Assembly (NCBI GenBank): GCA_964611575.1
Contig: CAZTAJ010000044.1
Span: 1-31,798, forward strand
Source: CAITUY01 sp964611575
GTDB taxonomy: Bacteria > Verrucomicrobiota > Kiritimatiellia > CAIKKV01 > CAITUY01
Length of the DNA stretch: 31,798 nt
Direction: 5' to 3'
This document shows, piece by piece, positions 22,855-30,683 of this stretch. Made by a program: the position numbers and the translations under genes. Below the pieces are notes generated by a model, which saw only the letters and a list, made by a program, of their open reading frames with translations, had not been told where the DNA came from and did no database searches. Within the stretch, counting starts at the first letter, position 1. Each line of letters opens with the position of its first letter.

Positions 22855-25055
22855 GAGTCCTTGTCCTTCACCTTCCCGGAGGGTGCAATATTCAACGAAT
22901 CCGTCAGCTTCGAGCTCTTCCGCAACAGGAAATTGGAGTAGAACGACTCCAGGATGGCCACCAGCAGGGCCAGCCACAACAAGGGCTCGCCCAACGTCCT
23001 GCCGATCCGGAAATCGTCGATCTTCTTCATGAGATCTTCCTTGCCGGTCGCCACCTGGAGCGTTTTCAGCCCCAGAATGGCCGGGACATCCTCCGGCTTG
23101 ACGGGCGTGAGGTCGGACTCCCCGCGAGGCACGTTGATCGCCAGCGCGGGCAGGTCATCCGCCCCGCCCGGCTGGCTCAGCCGATACACCCCGGGCATCG
23201 TGAGCCCTTCTGCGTACGACACCGTCTCCCCCTCGACCACGGCGCTGCGCATGGAAATCGGCCGTCCATCCGGCCCTTTCAGGATGGATTCGCGCGTGGC
23301 CTCCGGGAGGAATTCCTCCAGGGAGAGACTGTCCGTCGCCCACAGGTACGGGATGCCTGCGCCGACCCCGGCGGCATACTGAATCAACTGATGCAGCAGG
23401 GGCAGATAGAAGGGCGACAGGGGGAAATCGCTCCATGAGCGATCGGCCGATACGGTGAACAAAACCGTCGCTCCACGACCGCTGGGTCGGACGATCATGA
23501 ACGGATAGCCCGCCCCTGTCGAAACCAGGATCTCGGCCTTTTCTTTCAGGGTATCGCACTTCAACTGGCGCTTGATCGCAAGACTCGGCGGGATCCCGCC
23601 TTCCTTGAGACCCCGCACAATCGGATGAGTCGGCAGGTCCCAACTCAGCAGGCGCTTCCGTTCCGCGATCGGCACATCGATGACGGCGGACGGGATCGCC
23701 GGCAGACAGGTCCAGGCGCCGTAGTCCGCCATCGCGCCGCTGTCCCCCGGAAATACCACCAGCAGGCCCCCCGCCGCGACATAGCGTTCCAGCGACGTGA
23801 TCTCCTGGCCCGCCAGCGGCATGGCATTGCAGAGGAAGATGCATGCATAGCCTGAAAGCGATTCGCCCGCCAATCCGTCGGCGGCAATGGCCTTAAGGTC
23901 AAAGGGGGAGACACCGCCCGGCGCGGTGCCCAGGGCGGCACGCAGAAACAACGTGCCGTCCTGCGACCCCACGCACAGCGCGGGCATTTTCTCCCGGGCG
24001 CGAATCAGGAAGTGAAAGGCGTTGTCCTCCGCCAGGCTGTCATCCGGGGTCTCAACGCGCACCGTGTGGACGCCGGGTCCCAACGGCGGAATCATGAACT
24101 TCGCCTGGTTGTCCCCCTCGGCGTCCAGTGTCACGGAGCGGCGTCCCAGTTCCTTGTCGTCCACCATTATGGACGCCGCCGTCTCGATCTTGGGTCCGCT
24201 GCGAAGGAACCGCACCGTCGCCTGGCAGGGCGTTTCCGGGGTGACCAGTTTGGGGTCCAATTCGACTTCGACTGGGGCGGAATTCTCCGGGAGGGGCGCC
24301 CCCAGAAGCGTCACAAAGCACGTGGTGTTGTCTTTCACTTTCGCGGGATCCCACAGTCCCTCCTTGGACTCGGGAACCGGCGCGCCGGGCGCGTTCGTGC
24401 CCGCCGCCCCCGCTTCCGCGCTGCTGAATCGGGCCCAGGGAAGAAGCTGGTGATCGGAGATGATGTGGAGTTCCCGTTCGGCCCGGCTCACGTCCTGGTC
24501 CATGACCCCGAGGGCCGCCAGCGTCGCCGGACAGAGCTGGGACGAGCCTTGAGGCAGCGGAAGCGCCCTCAGCCGGGTGGCGGTCTCCTCCCGCTTGTTC
24601 GTCAGTTGTTCGCAGATGGGCGTCACCTGATCGCCGGCCAGGTATACGCAGAACCGGTCCTTCTCGGAAAGCCCCTCGATGATCGAAGCCGCCAGGTCGG
24701 TTGCCTGGTTCCACACGATCTGCCGGCCCATCTTGTAATCCATGCTGTAGGAGTCATCAATCACGATGGCCACATCCCGCGCGGCCCGGCCCAGGAGCTT
24801 CCCGAAATCCTTGGTGCGGATCATGGGCATGGCAAAGGCCAGCGCCAGCAGGGCCATCAACAAGGTGCGCAACAACCAAAGCAGGAAGTTCTCCATCTTG
24901 ATGCGCCGCGACGACCGCTGCGCCGCCAATTTCAGGAAGCGGATCGTGCTGAACGGCAGGATCACCGTCCGGCTCGACTGGATCATGTGCAGGATCAGCG
25001 GGATGAGCACCGCCGCCCCGAACGCCAGGAAAAGGGGATTGAGGAAGGAAATCAT
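22851..25055 (-). CDS. BatA-like VWA membrane protein
   Basis: This 734-residue protein has the BatA N-terminal pattern: FLNPLFLAFGAAVLIPLILH, then ILPFSTIRFLK and a second membrane helix near 57-78. The VWA domain starts with DVAIVIDDSYSM, in which D100, S102 and S104 form the MIDAS site. Ig-like and amidotransferase-like regions follow (SLERYVAAGGLLVVFPGDSG), and a last membrane helix (LLWLALLVAILESFYSNFLL) lies near 697-716. It is a paralogue in plan of the next gene. The start is 4 bases after the DUF58 stop and its end overlaps the next gene by 4 bases, so translation is probably coupled. It is expected to work with the MoxR ATPase and DUF58 protein at the inner membrane. Confidence 0.92.
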   Translation of the reverse strand: MISFLNPLFLAFGAAVLIPLILHMIQSSRTVILPFSTIRFLKLAAQRSSRRIKMENFLLWLLRTLLMALLALAFAMPMIRTKDFGKLLGRAARDVAIVIDDSYSMDYKMGRQIVWNQATDLAASIIEGLSEKDRFCVYLAGDQVTPICEQLTNKREETATRLRALPLPQGSSQLCPATLAALGVMDQDVSRAERELHIISDHQLLPWARFSSAEAGAAGTNAPGAPVPESKEGLWDPAKVKDNTTCFVTLLGAPLPENSAPVEVELDPKLVTPETPCQATVRFLRSGPKIETAASIMVDDKELGRRSVTLDAEGDNQAKFMIPPLGPGVHTVRVETPDDSLAEDNAFHFLIRAREKMPALCVGSQDGTLFLRAALGTAPGGVSPFDLKAIAADGLAGESLSGYACIFLCNAMPLAGQEITSLERYVAAGGLLVVFPGDSGAMADYGAWTCLPAIPSAVIDVPIAERKRLLSWDLPTHPIVRGLKEGGIPPSLAIKRQLKCDTLKEKAEILVSTGAGYPFMIVRPSGRGATVLFTVSADRSWSDFPLSPFYLPLLHQLIQYAAGVGAGIPYLWATDSLSLEEFLPEATRESILKGPDGRPISMRSAVVEGETVSYAEGLTMPGVYRLSQPGGADDLPALAINVPRGESDLTPVKPEDVPAILGLKTLQVATGKEDLMKKIDDFRIGRTLGEPLLWLALLVAILESFYSNFLLRKSSKLTDSLNIAPSGKVKDKDS

Positions 25056-25059
25056 ACCG

Positions 25060-26007
25060 TTATTTCGGCAGTCTCCGCCGTTCCTCCAGATACGCCCTGA
25101 CGTACGTCTCCACCGTCTGGTCCGTCCGCACCAGGCGGTAGTCCACCTTCATCCCCTCACAGGCGGTCCGGTAATGCTCCAGAAAGGCCCCGAACGCCTT
25201 CTGGTAATCCTTCGCCAGCGCCCGGGGGTCCACCGTGATCCGCTCCCCGGTTTCCATGTCCTCGAAATTGAACCCCTGCTTGAGCGAGAGGTCAATCTCC
25301 ACCGGATCCAGCACATGGAACACGATCACGTCATGCAGCCGCTTCCGGAAATGGGCCAGCGCCAGAGTGACGTCCTTTTCGTTGTCCAACAGGTCCGAAA
25401 TCACCACGATCAGGGCCCGCTTGTGGATCGAGGCGGCGATCTGATGCAGCGTCTCCGCCGTGCGGGTCGTGGACGCCGGCTCCATGCCCTGCAACCGCTT
25501 GAGCGAATTGTGCAGGTGGTTCAGCGAGTTGCGGGGTTCCACCTCCATGTCGATCTTGTCCGAATATACGAACAGTCCCATGGAGTCCCGCGCCTTGACC
25601 ACCACGTACCCCAGCGCCGCGGCCAGGCGGCAGGCAAAATCATACTTCCTGAGGCCGGCACTGCCATAGCTCATGGAGTTGCTGCGGTCCAGGACGATGT
25701 AGACCCGGAGGTTGGTTTCGTCCTCGTACCGCTTGATGTAATAACGGTCCGTGCGGCTCAGCACCTTCCAGTCGATGTGCTTGGGGTCGTCCCCCACCCC
25801 GTACGCCTTGTGATCCGCAAACTCCGAACTGGCCCCTTTCAAGGGACTCCGGTGCGCACCCGACAGGTTTCCTTCCACCACATACCGGGACTGGAGCACA
25901 ATCCGGCTCAGCTTGTGCAGCTCCTCGGAATTGAGGAACGCCTTGATCCCTTCCGCTTGCGGCGTCTTGGGGGCGGCAGGGGGTGTGGGTTTTGCTATCC
26001 TGGTCAT
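25060..26007 (-). CDS. DUF58 family protein
   Basis: This 315-residue protein carries the DUF58 signature: FADHKAYGVGDDPKHIDWKV (63-82), RYYIKRYEDETNL and the VWA-type MIDAS motif DRSNS (107-111) in YIVLDRSNSM. DUF58 proteins are almost always encoded beside MoxR ATPases and BatA-like proteins. Here the ATPase gene is about 12 kb further downstream in the same run, with the envelope genes inserted between. The first 20 residues are Pro/Ala-rich and there is no membrane segment, so this copy is predicted cytoplasmic. The start is 13 bases after the preceding stop, without a strong ribosome site. Confidence 0.95.
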   Translation of the reverse strand: MTRIAKPTPPAAPKTPQAEGIKAFLNSEELHKLSRIVLQSRYVVEGNLSGAHRSPLKGASSEFADHKAYGVGDDPKHIDWKVLSRTDRYYIKRYEDETNLRVYIVLDRSNSMSYGSAGLRKYDFACRLAAALGYVVVKARDSMGLFVYSDKIDMEVEPRNSLNHLHNSLKRLQGMEPASTTRTAETLHQIAASIHKRALIVVISDLLDNEKDVTLALAHFRKRLHDVIVFHVLDPVEIDLSLKQGFNFEDMETGERITVDPRALAKDYQKAFGAFLEHYRTACEGMKVDYRLVRTDQTVETYVRAYLEERRRLPK

Positions 26008-26020
26008 GGAGTCTCAGCCA

Positions 26021-26779
26021 TCAGTTCTCATCGTCCGTGATGACGCTCTGTGCGGGAACCGCCGGAGCGGGAGGGGCCGCCGACTCTGCCGGCGCCGCGC
26101 CTGTCCGGTAAATCCCCAGTTTGTCCCGTTCGGCTTTCGCCGCCTTGTCCCGCTTGGCGATTTCATCGAGCAGGAACTTCGCCCATCCCTCCTTGCCCCG
26201 CTCGGCCAGCATCTGGTCCTCATACTGGAGCAGATCCTCGTCGCGCTTGGAGACGTTCACCGGCTCCTTGCCGGCCGTGAAGGAATACACGATTCCCGAA
26301 TTATCCCGCTCGTAATGCATTTCCTTGCCAACCTTGGGCGCCAGAATATCCTTGTAGCGCACAATCACCGGGCTCAGCACCATGACGCGCTTGGCCGGAT
26401 CCGCGCTCTGGATGACCCCCGTGACCGCCACGGCATCGTTGGTGCCCGACGGCGGCGCCTCTTTCAGGACCGCCAGTGACAGGCTCTTCACCACCTTGAA
26501 CTTGACCGTCATGCCCGAACTCGGCTCACAGGTCGTCAGGGTGATGAACGGGGCGCCGGCGGAGGACCCTTGCTCCATATCCACAATTCGCAGATACCGG
26601 AAGAAATGCGGTTTACCCAGGGCGTCGTCGAGCAGCGTCTTCCGTTCCATCGCCGATTTGGTCTCTGACAGGAAGAGCGCGAACTCATTCCCGCTCGGCG
26701 TGCTGCCCAGCGCGATGCGGGCGGCCATGAATAGGCATATCCCCGTCACCCCCGCCCAGTTTCCGCGATGCCCCGGCAT
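26021..26779 (-). CDS. Exported protein of unknown function (252 aa)
   Basis: I do not recognise a family. The N-terminus (MPGHRGNWAGVTGICLFMAA) looks like a signal peptide. The middle is beta-rich (ITLTTCEPSSGMTVKFKVVK) and the C-terminal part is charged and helical (LAERGKEGWAKFLLDEIAKR), ending in an Ala/Pro-rich tail. The ATG at 26779 is chosen because it gives a proper signal peptide and has a G-rich box just upstream. A GTG at 26803, overlapping the previous stop (GTGA), would add 8 residues. It lies between the DUF4159 and DUF58 genes and is presumably part of the same envelope system. Confidence 0.75.
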   Translation of the reverse strand: MPGHRGNWAGVTGICLFMAARIALGSTPSGNEFALFLSETKSAMERKTLLDDALGKPHFFRYLRIVDMEQGSSAGAPFITLTTCEPSSGMTVKFKVVKSLSLAVLKEAPPSGTNDAVAVTGVIQSADPAKRVMVLSPVIVRYKDILAPKVGKEMHYERDNSGIVYSFTAGKEPVNVSKRDEDLLQYEDQMLAERGKEGWAKFLLDEIAKRDKAAKAERDKLGIYRTGAAPAESAAPPAPAVPAQSVITDDEN

Positions 26780-26799
26780 GGATCCCCCCGCCCCCTTCC

Positions 26800-28110
26800 T
26801 CACTGCGTCACCACGTACATCAGAATATTCTGCCCCAACCGCTGGGAACTGACGTCATCATAACCCTTGGCATAGGGGCTCTGCGACATTTCCCAGCCAC
26901 CCGCCATGCCGAAGGGGCTGTAGATCACGGCGATATGGCCGTTCACCTCCACGCCCTCCAGCCGCGGCGGGATCACCGCCGCGCCCACATCCTGCTGCAA
27001 CAGGGGCGTCACGCCCACCTTCTGCACATCGTTGGGGGTCCGGAAGAGCGGGTTGTTCTGGGGAATGGCTTTCAAGGGATTGTCCGGAAACACGGCGGCC
27101 ATCAACTGGCGGAACGACATATCGAATCCCTTCCGCCCGCAGCACGCTTCCGCCAGCAGGAAGCCCCCGTTTTCGAGATACTTCTTGAGCTGCTCCGCTT
27201 CGCTCTTCCGGAGGGTGAAGTACTCATGACCCGTCAGATACAACAACGGCGCATTGAAGATGGCGGGATCCGTCAGCCGGGCCTCATTGACCGCGTATTT
27301 CACCGGCACATCCGTCTTGAGGTTGAACGTCTGCAGGATCACGGACAAGCCCGCGTGCCGGGTCTTCCAGATGCCGTCATAGACCACCTGCACCAGGGCC
27401 ACCTTGTCGGCGCTGGATTCCGGCCGATCGACGAACTTGATGCCCTGGGCCTGGCTCTTGGCCCACGCCCGCATGGCCGAGGAGTAGGAGAAGATGTTCA
27501 CCCCGAGCTGTTTCGCGGAGGAAGGCTCATACGCCTGAAAATCCGGCTCCACCTTGTCTTCCCAACCCACCGCCATGCACCACCGCGAAACGAGCGCCAC
27601 CACCCGGCAGTTGATTTCCACCGCGTCAAACCAGGGCTCATCTCCGACAAACCCGGACTTCCTCACGCCGGGACAGTACTTGACGCGGTCCACATCGTAG
27701 TAGGCGTGAAAGATGGGATGATCCGAGGTCAACCGCTGAACGGGCTGCTCGGGAAAGATGGCAGCCAGTTCCCGGATCGTGGAACGGTAGAAGGGGGCCG
27801 AACCCAAGCCGGTGTTGTAGACCAGCATGCCGCCCGCCAGCGCGTAGTCGCGGAGTCGTTTGCGTTGCGCCTCGGAGTAGGAATAGTTGTAGTGACCCGA
27901 CCGGTACAGGATGGGGTTCTTGGCGGGATCGACGTCAATCTCCTCCAGCGACGCGACCTGCGTCCGATAACTCACGCCGATCATGTCCTTCATGCTCTTC
28001 AGGAGATTGTTGACGTCGTTGGGCGTGGCATTCCAGTTCGCATCGCCCTGGCCGCGCGCCGGCGCCGCCAGAAACAATAAACAACAAATGACACAGATGA
28101 CCGTGTTCAT
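26800..28110 (-). CDS. Exported protein with two DUF4159 domains
   Basis: This 436-residue protein has a signal peptide (MNTVICVICCLLFLAAPARG). Two related halves follow, about 28-218 and 235-436. PILYRSGHYNYSYSEAQRKR in the first half aligns with PLLYLTGHEYFTLRKSEAEQ in the second, ELAAIFPEQPVQRLTSDHPIF aligns with a like segment ending in NPLF, and each half ends with LGVNIFSYS or LGQNILMYV. DUF4159 domains are distant amidotransferase-like folds found in MoxR-VWA operons. The ATG at 28110 is chosen because GGGAGG lies 8 bases upstream and it begins the signal peptide. A longer reading adds 19 residues with no such support. An internal tandem duplication in one gene is the notable feature. 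Confidence 0.87.
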   Translation of the reverse strand: MNTVICVICCLLFLAAPARGQGDANWNATPNDVNNLLKSMKDMIGVSYRTQVASLEEIDVDPAKNPILYRSGHYNYSYSEAQRKRLRDYALAGGMLVYNTGLGSAPFYRSTIRELAAIFPEQPVQRLTSDHPIFHAYYDVDRVKYCPGVRKSGFVGDEPWFDAVEINCRVVALVSRWCMAVGWEDKVEPDFQAYEPSSAKQLGVNIFSYSSAMRAWAKSQAQGIKFVDRPESSADKVALVQVVYDGIWKTRHAGLSVILQTFNLKTDVPVKYAVNEARLTDPAIFNAPLLYLTGHEYFTLRKSEAEQLKKYLENGGFLLAEACCGRKGFDMSFRQLMAAVFPDNPLKAIPQNNPLFRTPNDVQKVGVTPLLQQDVGAAVIPPRLEGVEVNGHIAVIYSPFGMAGGWEMSQSPYAKGYDDVSSQRLGQNILMYVVTQ

Positions 28111-28118
28111 GCACCAGG

Positions 28119-28124
28119 CCTCCC
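28119..28124 (-). promoter_or_regulatory. Ribosome-binding site of the DUF4159 gene
   Basis: GGGAGG on the minus strand, 8 bases before the ATG at 28110. It decides this start over in-frame codons further upstream. Confidence 0.6.
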
Positions 28125-28231
28125 TCATCGGATCGCCCCCCGTGTTCGAATGCCGAACCAATATCATACCAAGAAGAACCCGATGAATAAACCACTCACT
28201 TGAACGATTTTTCGGGCGCCAGGGTCGTCCC

Positions 28232-29032
28232 TCACCGCGGTTTCAGCGCCACGCGCCAATGATTGTCGTCCGCCATCACCATGAGATTGCCCCCCAGATA
28301 GACCACGGCAATGCCGTTCAAGTTGGCGCCCGCCTGCAGAAAAGCGGACTTCCCGGCGGGGGTGGCGAACTCAACCGTATCGGCGCTGCCCGATAACATC
28401 CTGACGGGTTCGAGAGTGATCCCCCCCGCATACGGCAGGGCCAGCGCTTTCGCCAAGACAGATCCCGACCCCAACCGCGTGGATTCGAGGACATACTGAT
28501 GGGAGTTCAACCCCGTGATCGCTGACTCCTGGCGGTACAACCAGGGTTTGCCCCAGCGATCGGTGAGCGGAGGCGCGAGCACGCCCTTCAGGGACTTGAT
28601 CGTCTCCAGCGATGCCGGGAACTCGATATCCCTCACGTAGACTCTTTGCAGGGCCCCCCGGATCTTCTCCCGGTCAAGGCGGGTGAGCCAGACTCGCGCC
28701 ATCTCCGCTCCCGCGGTCTGGAGGTAGGTCGCCTTCTCCGGCAGCGCCATCATCGGCTCCCACAACGCGACGGCCTCATTGGTGCGGCCTGTCTGAAGAA
28801 GACGCCAGGCCTCCAATCCGGCCGCCACGATCCCCAGGGGATCCTGGGGTGACTTGGCCCTGAAATCCCGGCAGGCGGCCACCACGGCCGCAGGGTCATC
28901 GACCGCATTGGTGCTGGCGACCCAGACCTGCCACAGACCGCGCTCGTTGGGAACGATGGACTGGGCGTGGCTCGCCATGACGTTGGCCATCCCCACCGTC
29001 AAAGAAACCAGAACGGCTCTGTAACACTTCAT
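28232..29032 (-). CDS. Exported protein with T2SSG/pseudopilin-like C-terminal motif
   Basis: This 266-residue exported protein has a signal peptide (MKCYRAVLVSLTVGMANVMA, then SHA). The middle is helical and resembles a tetratricopeptide pair (GLEAWRLLQTGRTNEAVALW). Around 135-165, FPASLETIKS followed by APPLTDRWGKPWLYRQES has the pattern of major type II pseudopilins (FPxSLExL...PPxDPWGxPYxY), but the N-terminal pilin helix is absent. The start at 29032 has AAGGAG 6 bases upstream; the ATG at 29038 abuts that box and is unlikely. It is the first gene of the long minus-strand run, 121 bases ahead of the DUF4159 gene, so it may have its own message as well. Function unknown. Confidence 0.78.
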   Translation of the reverse strand: MKCYRAVLVSLTVGMANVMASHAQSIVPNERGLWQVWVASTNAVDDPAAVVAACRDFRAKSPQDPLGIVAAGLEAWRLLQTGRTNEAVALWEPMMALPEKATYLQTAGAEMARVWLTRLDREKIRGALQRVYVRDIEFPASLETIKSLKGVLAPPLTDRWGKPWLYRQESAITGLNSHQYVLESTRLGSGSVLAKALALPYAGGITLEPVRMLSGSADTVEFATPAGKSAFLQAGANLNGIAVVYLGGNLMVMADDNHWRVALKPR

Positions 29033-29038
29033 GAACAT

Positions 29039-29044
29039 CTCCTT
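29039..29044 (-). promoter_or_regulatory. Ribosome-binding site of the first operon gene
   Basis: AAGGAG on the minus strand, 6 bases before the ATG at 29032 and directly touching the alternative ATG at 29038, which it therefore excludes. I see no convincing promoter upstream; a TTGTGC/AAGAAT pair with 17-base spacing is only suggestive. Confidence 0.6.
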
Positions 29045-29152
29045 ATCTGCTGCTCCCCCCCGAACGCAAGTGGATTCTTAACTATCGGCTCCGAATGCAC
29101 AAGACTGGCAGCACGCCACCAACCATTCGCATTAGGGCCGCTTTCACAGTTC

Positions 29153-29367
29153 GGACGCCACGGAGGTCGTCCCCCCATGATGATTCCGCTGAAAAACCCC
29201 GATCCAGAGCGGCCGGGGTGGAACCCGGCCCTCCAATAAGGCCCCAAACGGCCTGTTTCCGAAACTGGAGGGCGCGGTTCCACCCGCGCCGCAGGGGTTT
29301 TTCAGCGGAATCCATGATGGAATCTGACCGTTTCCCGAGGCATGGAGGGACACGCTCCGTCGTGTCC
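29153..29367. repeat. Long imperfect palindrome (about 215 bp)
   Basis: The core arms 29182-29200 and 29294-29312 are perfect 19-bp reverse complements (GATTCCGCTGAAAAACCCC). They continue inwards imperfectly through GGGTGGAAC and CCCTCCA to a central AGGCC/GGCCT pair. Outside, each arm ends in a small hairpin: GGACG/CGTCC at 29153-29172 and GGACACG/CGTGTCC at 29348-29367, mirror images around a CTCCGT-like loop. No transposase is encoded inside. It looks like a MITE-like or REP-like element. Confidence 0.75.
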
Positions 29368-29420
29368 GCATGGATAGGAGGCCATAGTGAGAATAACTGG
29401 TACGCCACATCCGGAAGCCC

Positions 29421-29600
29421 TGTTTGTCCTGCAGTAACTGCTCAGGAGGGGAGGGTTCAGGGTTCGGGGTTCAGGCGAGAACCGTTAAGAATCGGACGCC
29501 CAAGATGTCACCCTCCCTTCTTTTGCCCGCTTTCCTCACCGAATTACCTGAACCCTGACACCCTGAACCCTGTGACCTGAGTAGTTACGTCCTGCAAACC
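29421..29600. repeat. Second imperfect palindrome with CCTGAAC heptamers
   Basis: The left arm (29421-29475) and right arm (29547-29600) are imperfect reverse complements of about 55 bp. Both contain GTTTG, GTAACT-CTCAGG and the GGGTTCAGGGTTC heptamer block. The 71 bases between them hold no gene. The right-arm block CCTGAACCCTGACACCCTGA recurs in variant form at 30204-30232. Confidence 0.65.
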
Positions 29601-29783
29601 TCCAACCCAGGGCCAAGCACGGAACACGATGGAACACAACGGAACACGTCCGGAGGCTAAACCCATCGCCGAAAATCACCATTACAATTTGCACCTGAAT
29701 ATGTTACGCTAATATCGAACTGCACAACACCCGCAAACCGTGTTCCATATTAGTCGCAACCACTTGCAGATTAACAACATACC
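29601..29783 (+). other. A+T-richer spacer with GGAACAC repeats and possible promoter
   Basis: No gene is supported. Three GGAACAC words occur within 30 bases (about 29622-29648), and the reverse complement CGTGTTCCAT lies near 29739-29748. TTGCAC (29689-29694) and TAATAT (29710-29715) are 15 bases apart, a short but possible promoter towards the truncated gene. Base composition is lower in G+C than in the operon. Confidence 0.35.
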
Positions 29784-29892
29784 ATCAGTCTTCAGCCTTC
29801 AGCCCTCAGCACTCAGTCTTCAGTCTTCAGCCCTCAGCCTTTAGCCCTCAGCCCCCATCAGCCCTCAGTCTTCAGCCCTCAGCCTTCAGCCT
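29784..29892. repeat. TTCAGCC/CTCAGCC heptanucleotide tract
   Basis: About 15 degenerate copies of a 7-base unit (TTCAGCC, CTCAGCC, TTCAGTC) run without interruption for 109 bases. In the frame of the gene that follows, the tract contains no stop. Shorter versions lie at 956-983 and around 1034-1065. Confidence 0.9.
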
Positions 29893-29894
29893 CG

Positions 29895-29929
29895 CCCTCC
29901 CACCTCCCACCTCCCACCTCCCACCTTCC
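29895..29929. repeat. CCTCCCA heptanucleotide tandem repeat
   Basis: Four near-perfect copies of CCTCCCA plus a partial copy directly follow the TTCAGCC tract and run into the truncated reading frame at about 29930. Confidence 0.85.
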
Positions 29930-30232
29930 ACCGCCCATCGCTGGCTCAAAGAACCGGTCTTCCGGGACGAACTCGCCCGCCAGCGTGACACCGTGTTGAC
30001 CGAAACCATGGACTCCGTCAAGACGCACGCCACCCGAGCCATGGCCGAACTGGTGAAATTGCTGGGTTCGGACGACGACCGCCTGCGCCGGTTGATCTGC
30101 AACGACATCCTCGGCCACGCCCTGCGGGTGCGGGAGCTCGAAGACTTCGAGCGCCGCCTGGCCGCCCTGGAAAAAGCCTCCAAAGACAAGGACATCCATC
30201 CTGAACCCCGAACCCTGAACCCTGGGACCTGA
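29930..30232 (+). pseudogene. 5'-truncated phage/transposon-type gene (helical DNA-binding-like)
   Basis: The frame reads AHRWLKEPVFRDELARQRDT, then TETMDSVKTHATRAMAELVK and DRLRRLICNDILGHALRVRELEDFERRLAALE. This pattern is familiar from small phage- or terminase-associated proteins of about 130-150 residues that start with a helix-turn-helix and end in a coiled coil. Here only the last recognition-helix remnant (HRWLK) and the C-terminal part remain. Upstream the frame stays open through both heptamer tracts back to a stop at 29696, without ATG, GTG or TTG, so the natural N-terminus is missing. An internal GTG at 29993 could still start a 79-residue product. The last residues (PEPRTLNPGT) are encoded by a third heptamer tract. 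The gene appears to be cut and bounded by repeats at both ends. Confidence 0.6.
30204..30232. repeat. CCTGAAC-type heptamer tract ending the truncated gene
   Basis: CCCCGAACCCTGAACCCTGG followed by GACCTGA is a variant of the block at 29547-29580 and supplies both the last codons and the stop of the truncated gene. Confidence 0.75.
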
Positions 30233-30263
30233 TCCCTAACCCACCAAGAAAGGAAAGGCACAC

Positions 30264-30458
30264 ATGAAAACACAACACACGCGACTGAAGAAACTGGAAC
30301 AGAAAGCCGAGCCGATCGAGCGGGAATTCGTCGATTGGCCACACAATCGTTGGACGGAGGAAGAAAAAGCCGAGGCCATCCGCAAGGACCCGACCTGCCG
30401 GATCTTCTGGCGTTCGCTCCTGTACCGTCTACCCACCGCCCAACCGCCGAAACAATGA
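30264..30458 (+). CDS. Small hypothetical protein (64 aa)
   Basis: This short charged protein begins MKTQHTRLKKLEQKAEPIER and contains VDWPHNRWTEEEKAEAIRKD. It has no membrane segment and no family I can name. An AGGAAAGG ribosome-binding site lies at 30251-30258, 5 bases before the ATG, which makes it more likely to be real than other short frames here. It follows the truncated gene by 31 bases in the same direction, so the two may have formed one mobile-element operon. It could be a leftover of the same element. Confidence 0.6.
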   Translation: MKTQHTRLKKLEQKAEPIEREFVDWPHNRWTEEEKAEAIRKDPTCRIFWRSLLYRLPTAQPPKQ

Positions 30459-30683
30459 AGGCGGTCAACCACAACCCAAGGGAGGGCCCGCCTGTGGCGT
30501 TTCCGCGCTTTTTCGCTTTGACCTGCAGCCTACAGCCTTCCGCCGAAGGCGGATCCGCCTCTGGCGGAAAACGGCTTCAGCCTTGGCATCCATGGAACGC
30601 CACTGAGGCTAATCCTCTTGCCAACGACAGAGCGGCGGGCGTAGTTTAAGCAACTAGCAGGGCGCCGTCGGGCGAGCCAACCC
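30459..30683. other. Non-coding spacer before the integrase 3' end
   Basis: This spacer holds the 17-bp dispersed repeat and a tandem double hairpin. I looked for integron attC core sites (GTTRRRY with RYYYAAC) and found only poor candidates such as GTTTAAG near 30648. No gene is supported. Confidence 0.5.
30522..30568. repeat. Dispersed 17-bp repeat copy 2 with tandem hairpins
   Basis: CCTGCAGCCTACAGCCT (30522-30538) is identical to 1034-1050. It runs into two back-to-back perfect 6-bp hairpins: TCCGCC-GAA-GGCGGA (30539-30553) and TCCGCC-TCT-GGCGGA (30554-30568). Confidence 0.8.

Noticed and set aside
29029..29580. Short frames on both strands in the palindromic region
   Set aside because: They read through inverted repeats and mirror one another; no ribosome sites or protein-like patterns.
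29784..29929. Repeat tract considered as a CRISPR array
   Set aside because: The units are 7 bases and directly adjacent, with no spacers and no cas genes.
29872..30474. Minus-strand 200-codon frame over the truncated gene
   Set aside because: Its translation is repeat-derived at the C-terminal end (VGGGRWEVGGG) and Arg/Ser-rich elsewhere. The plus strand has a recognisable helical protein and a small gene with a ribosome site.
30600..30683. Possible integron attC site next to the integrase 3' end
   Set aside because: Only weak core-like words (GTTTAAG, GCCAAC) and no paired R/L box structure could be found by eye.
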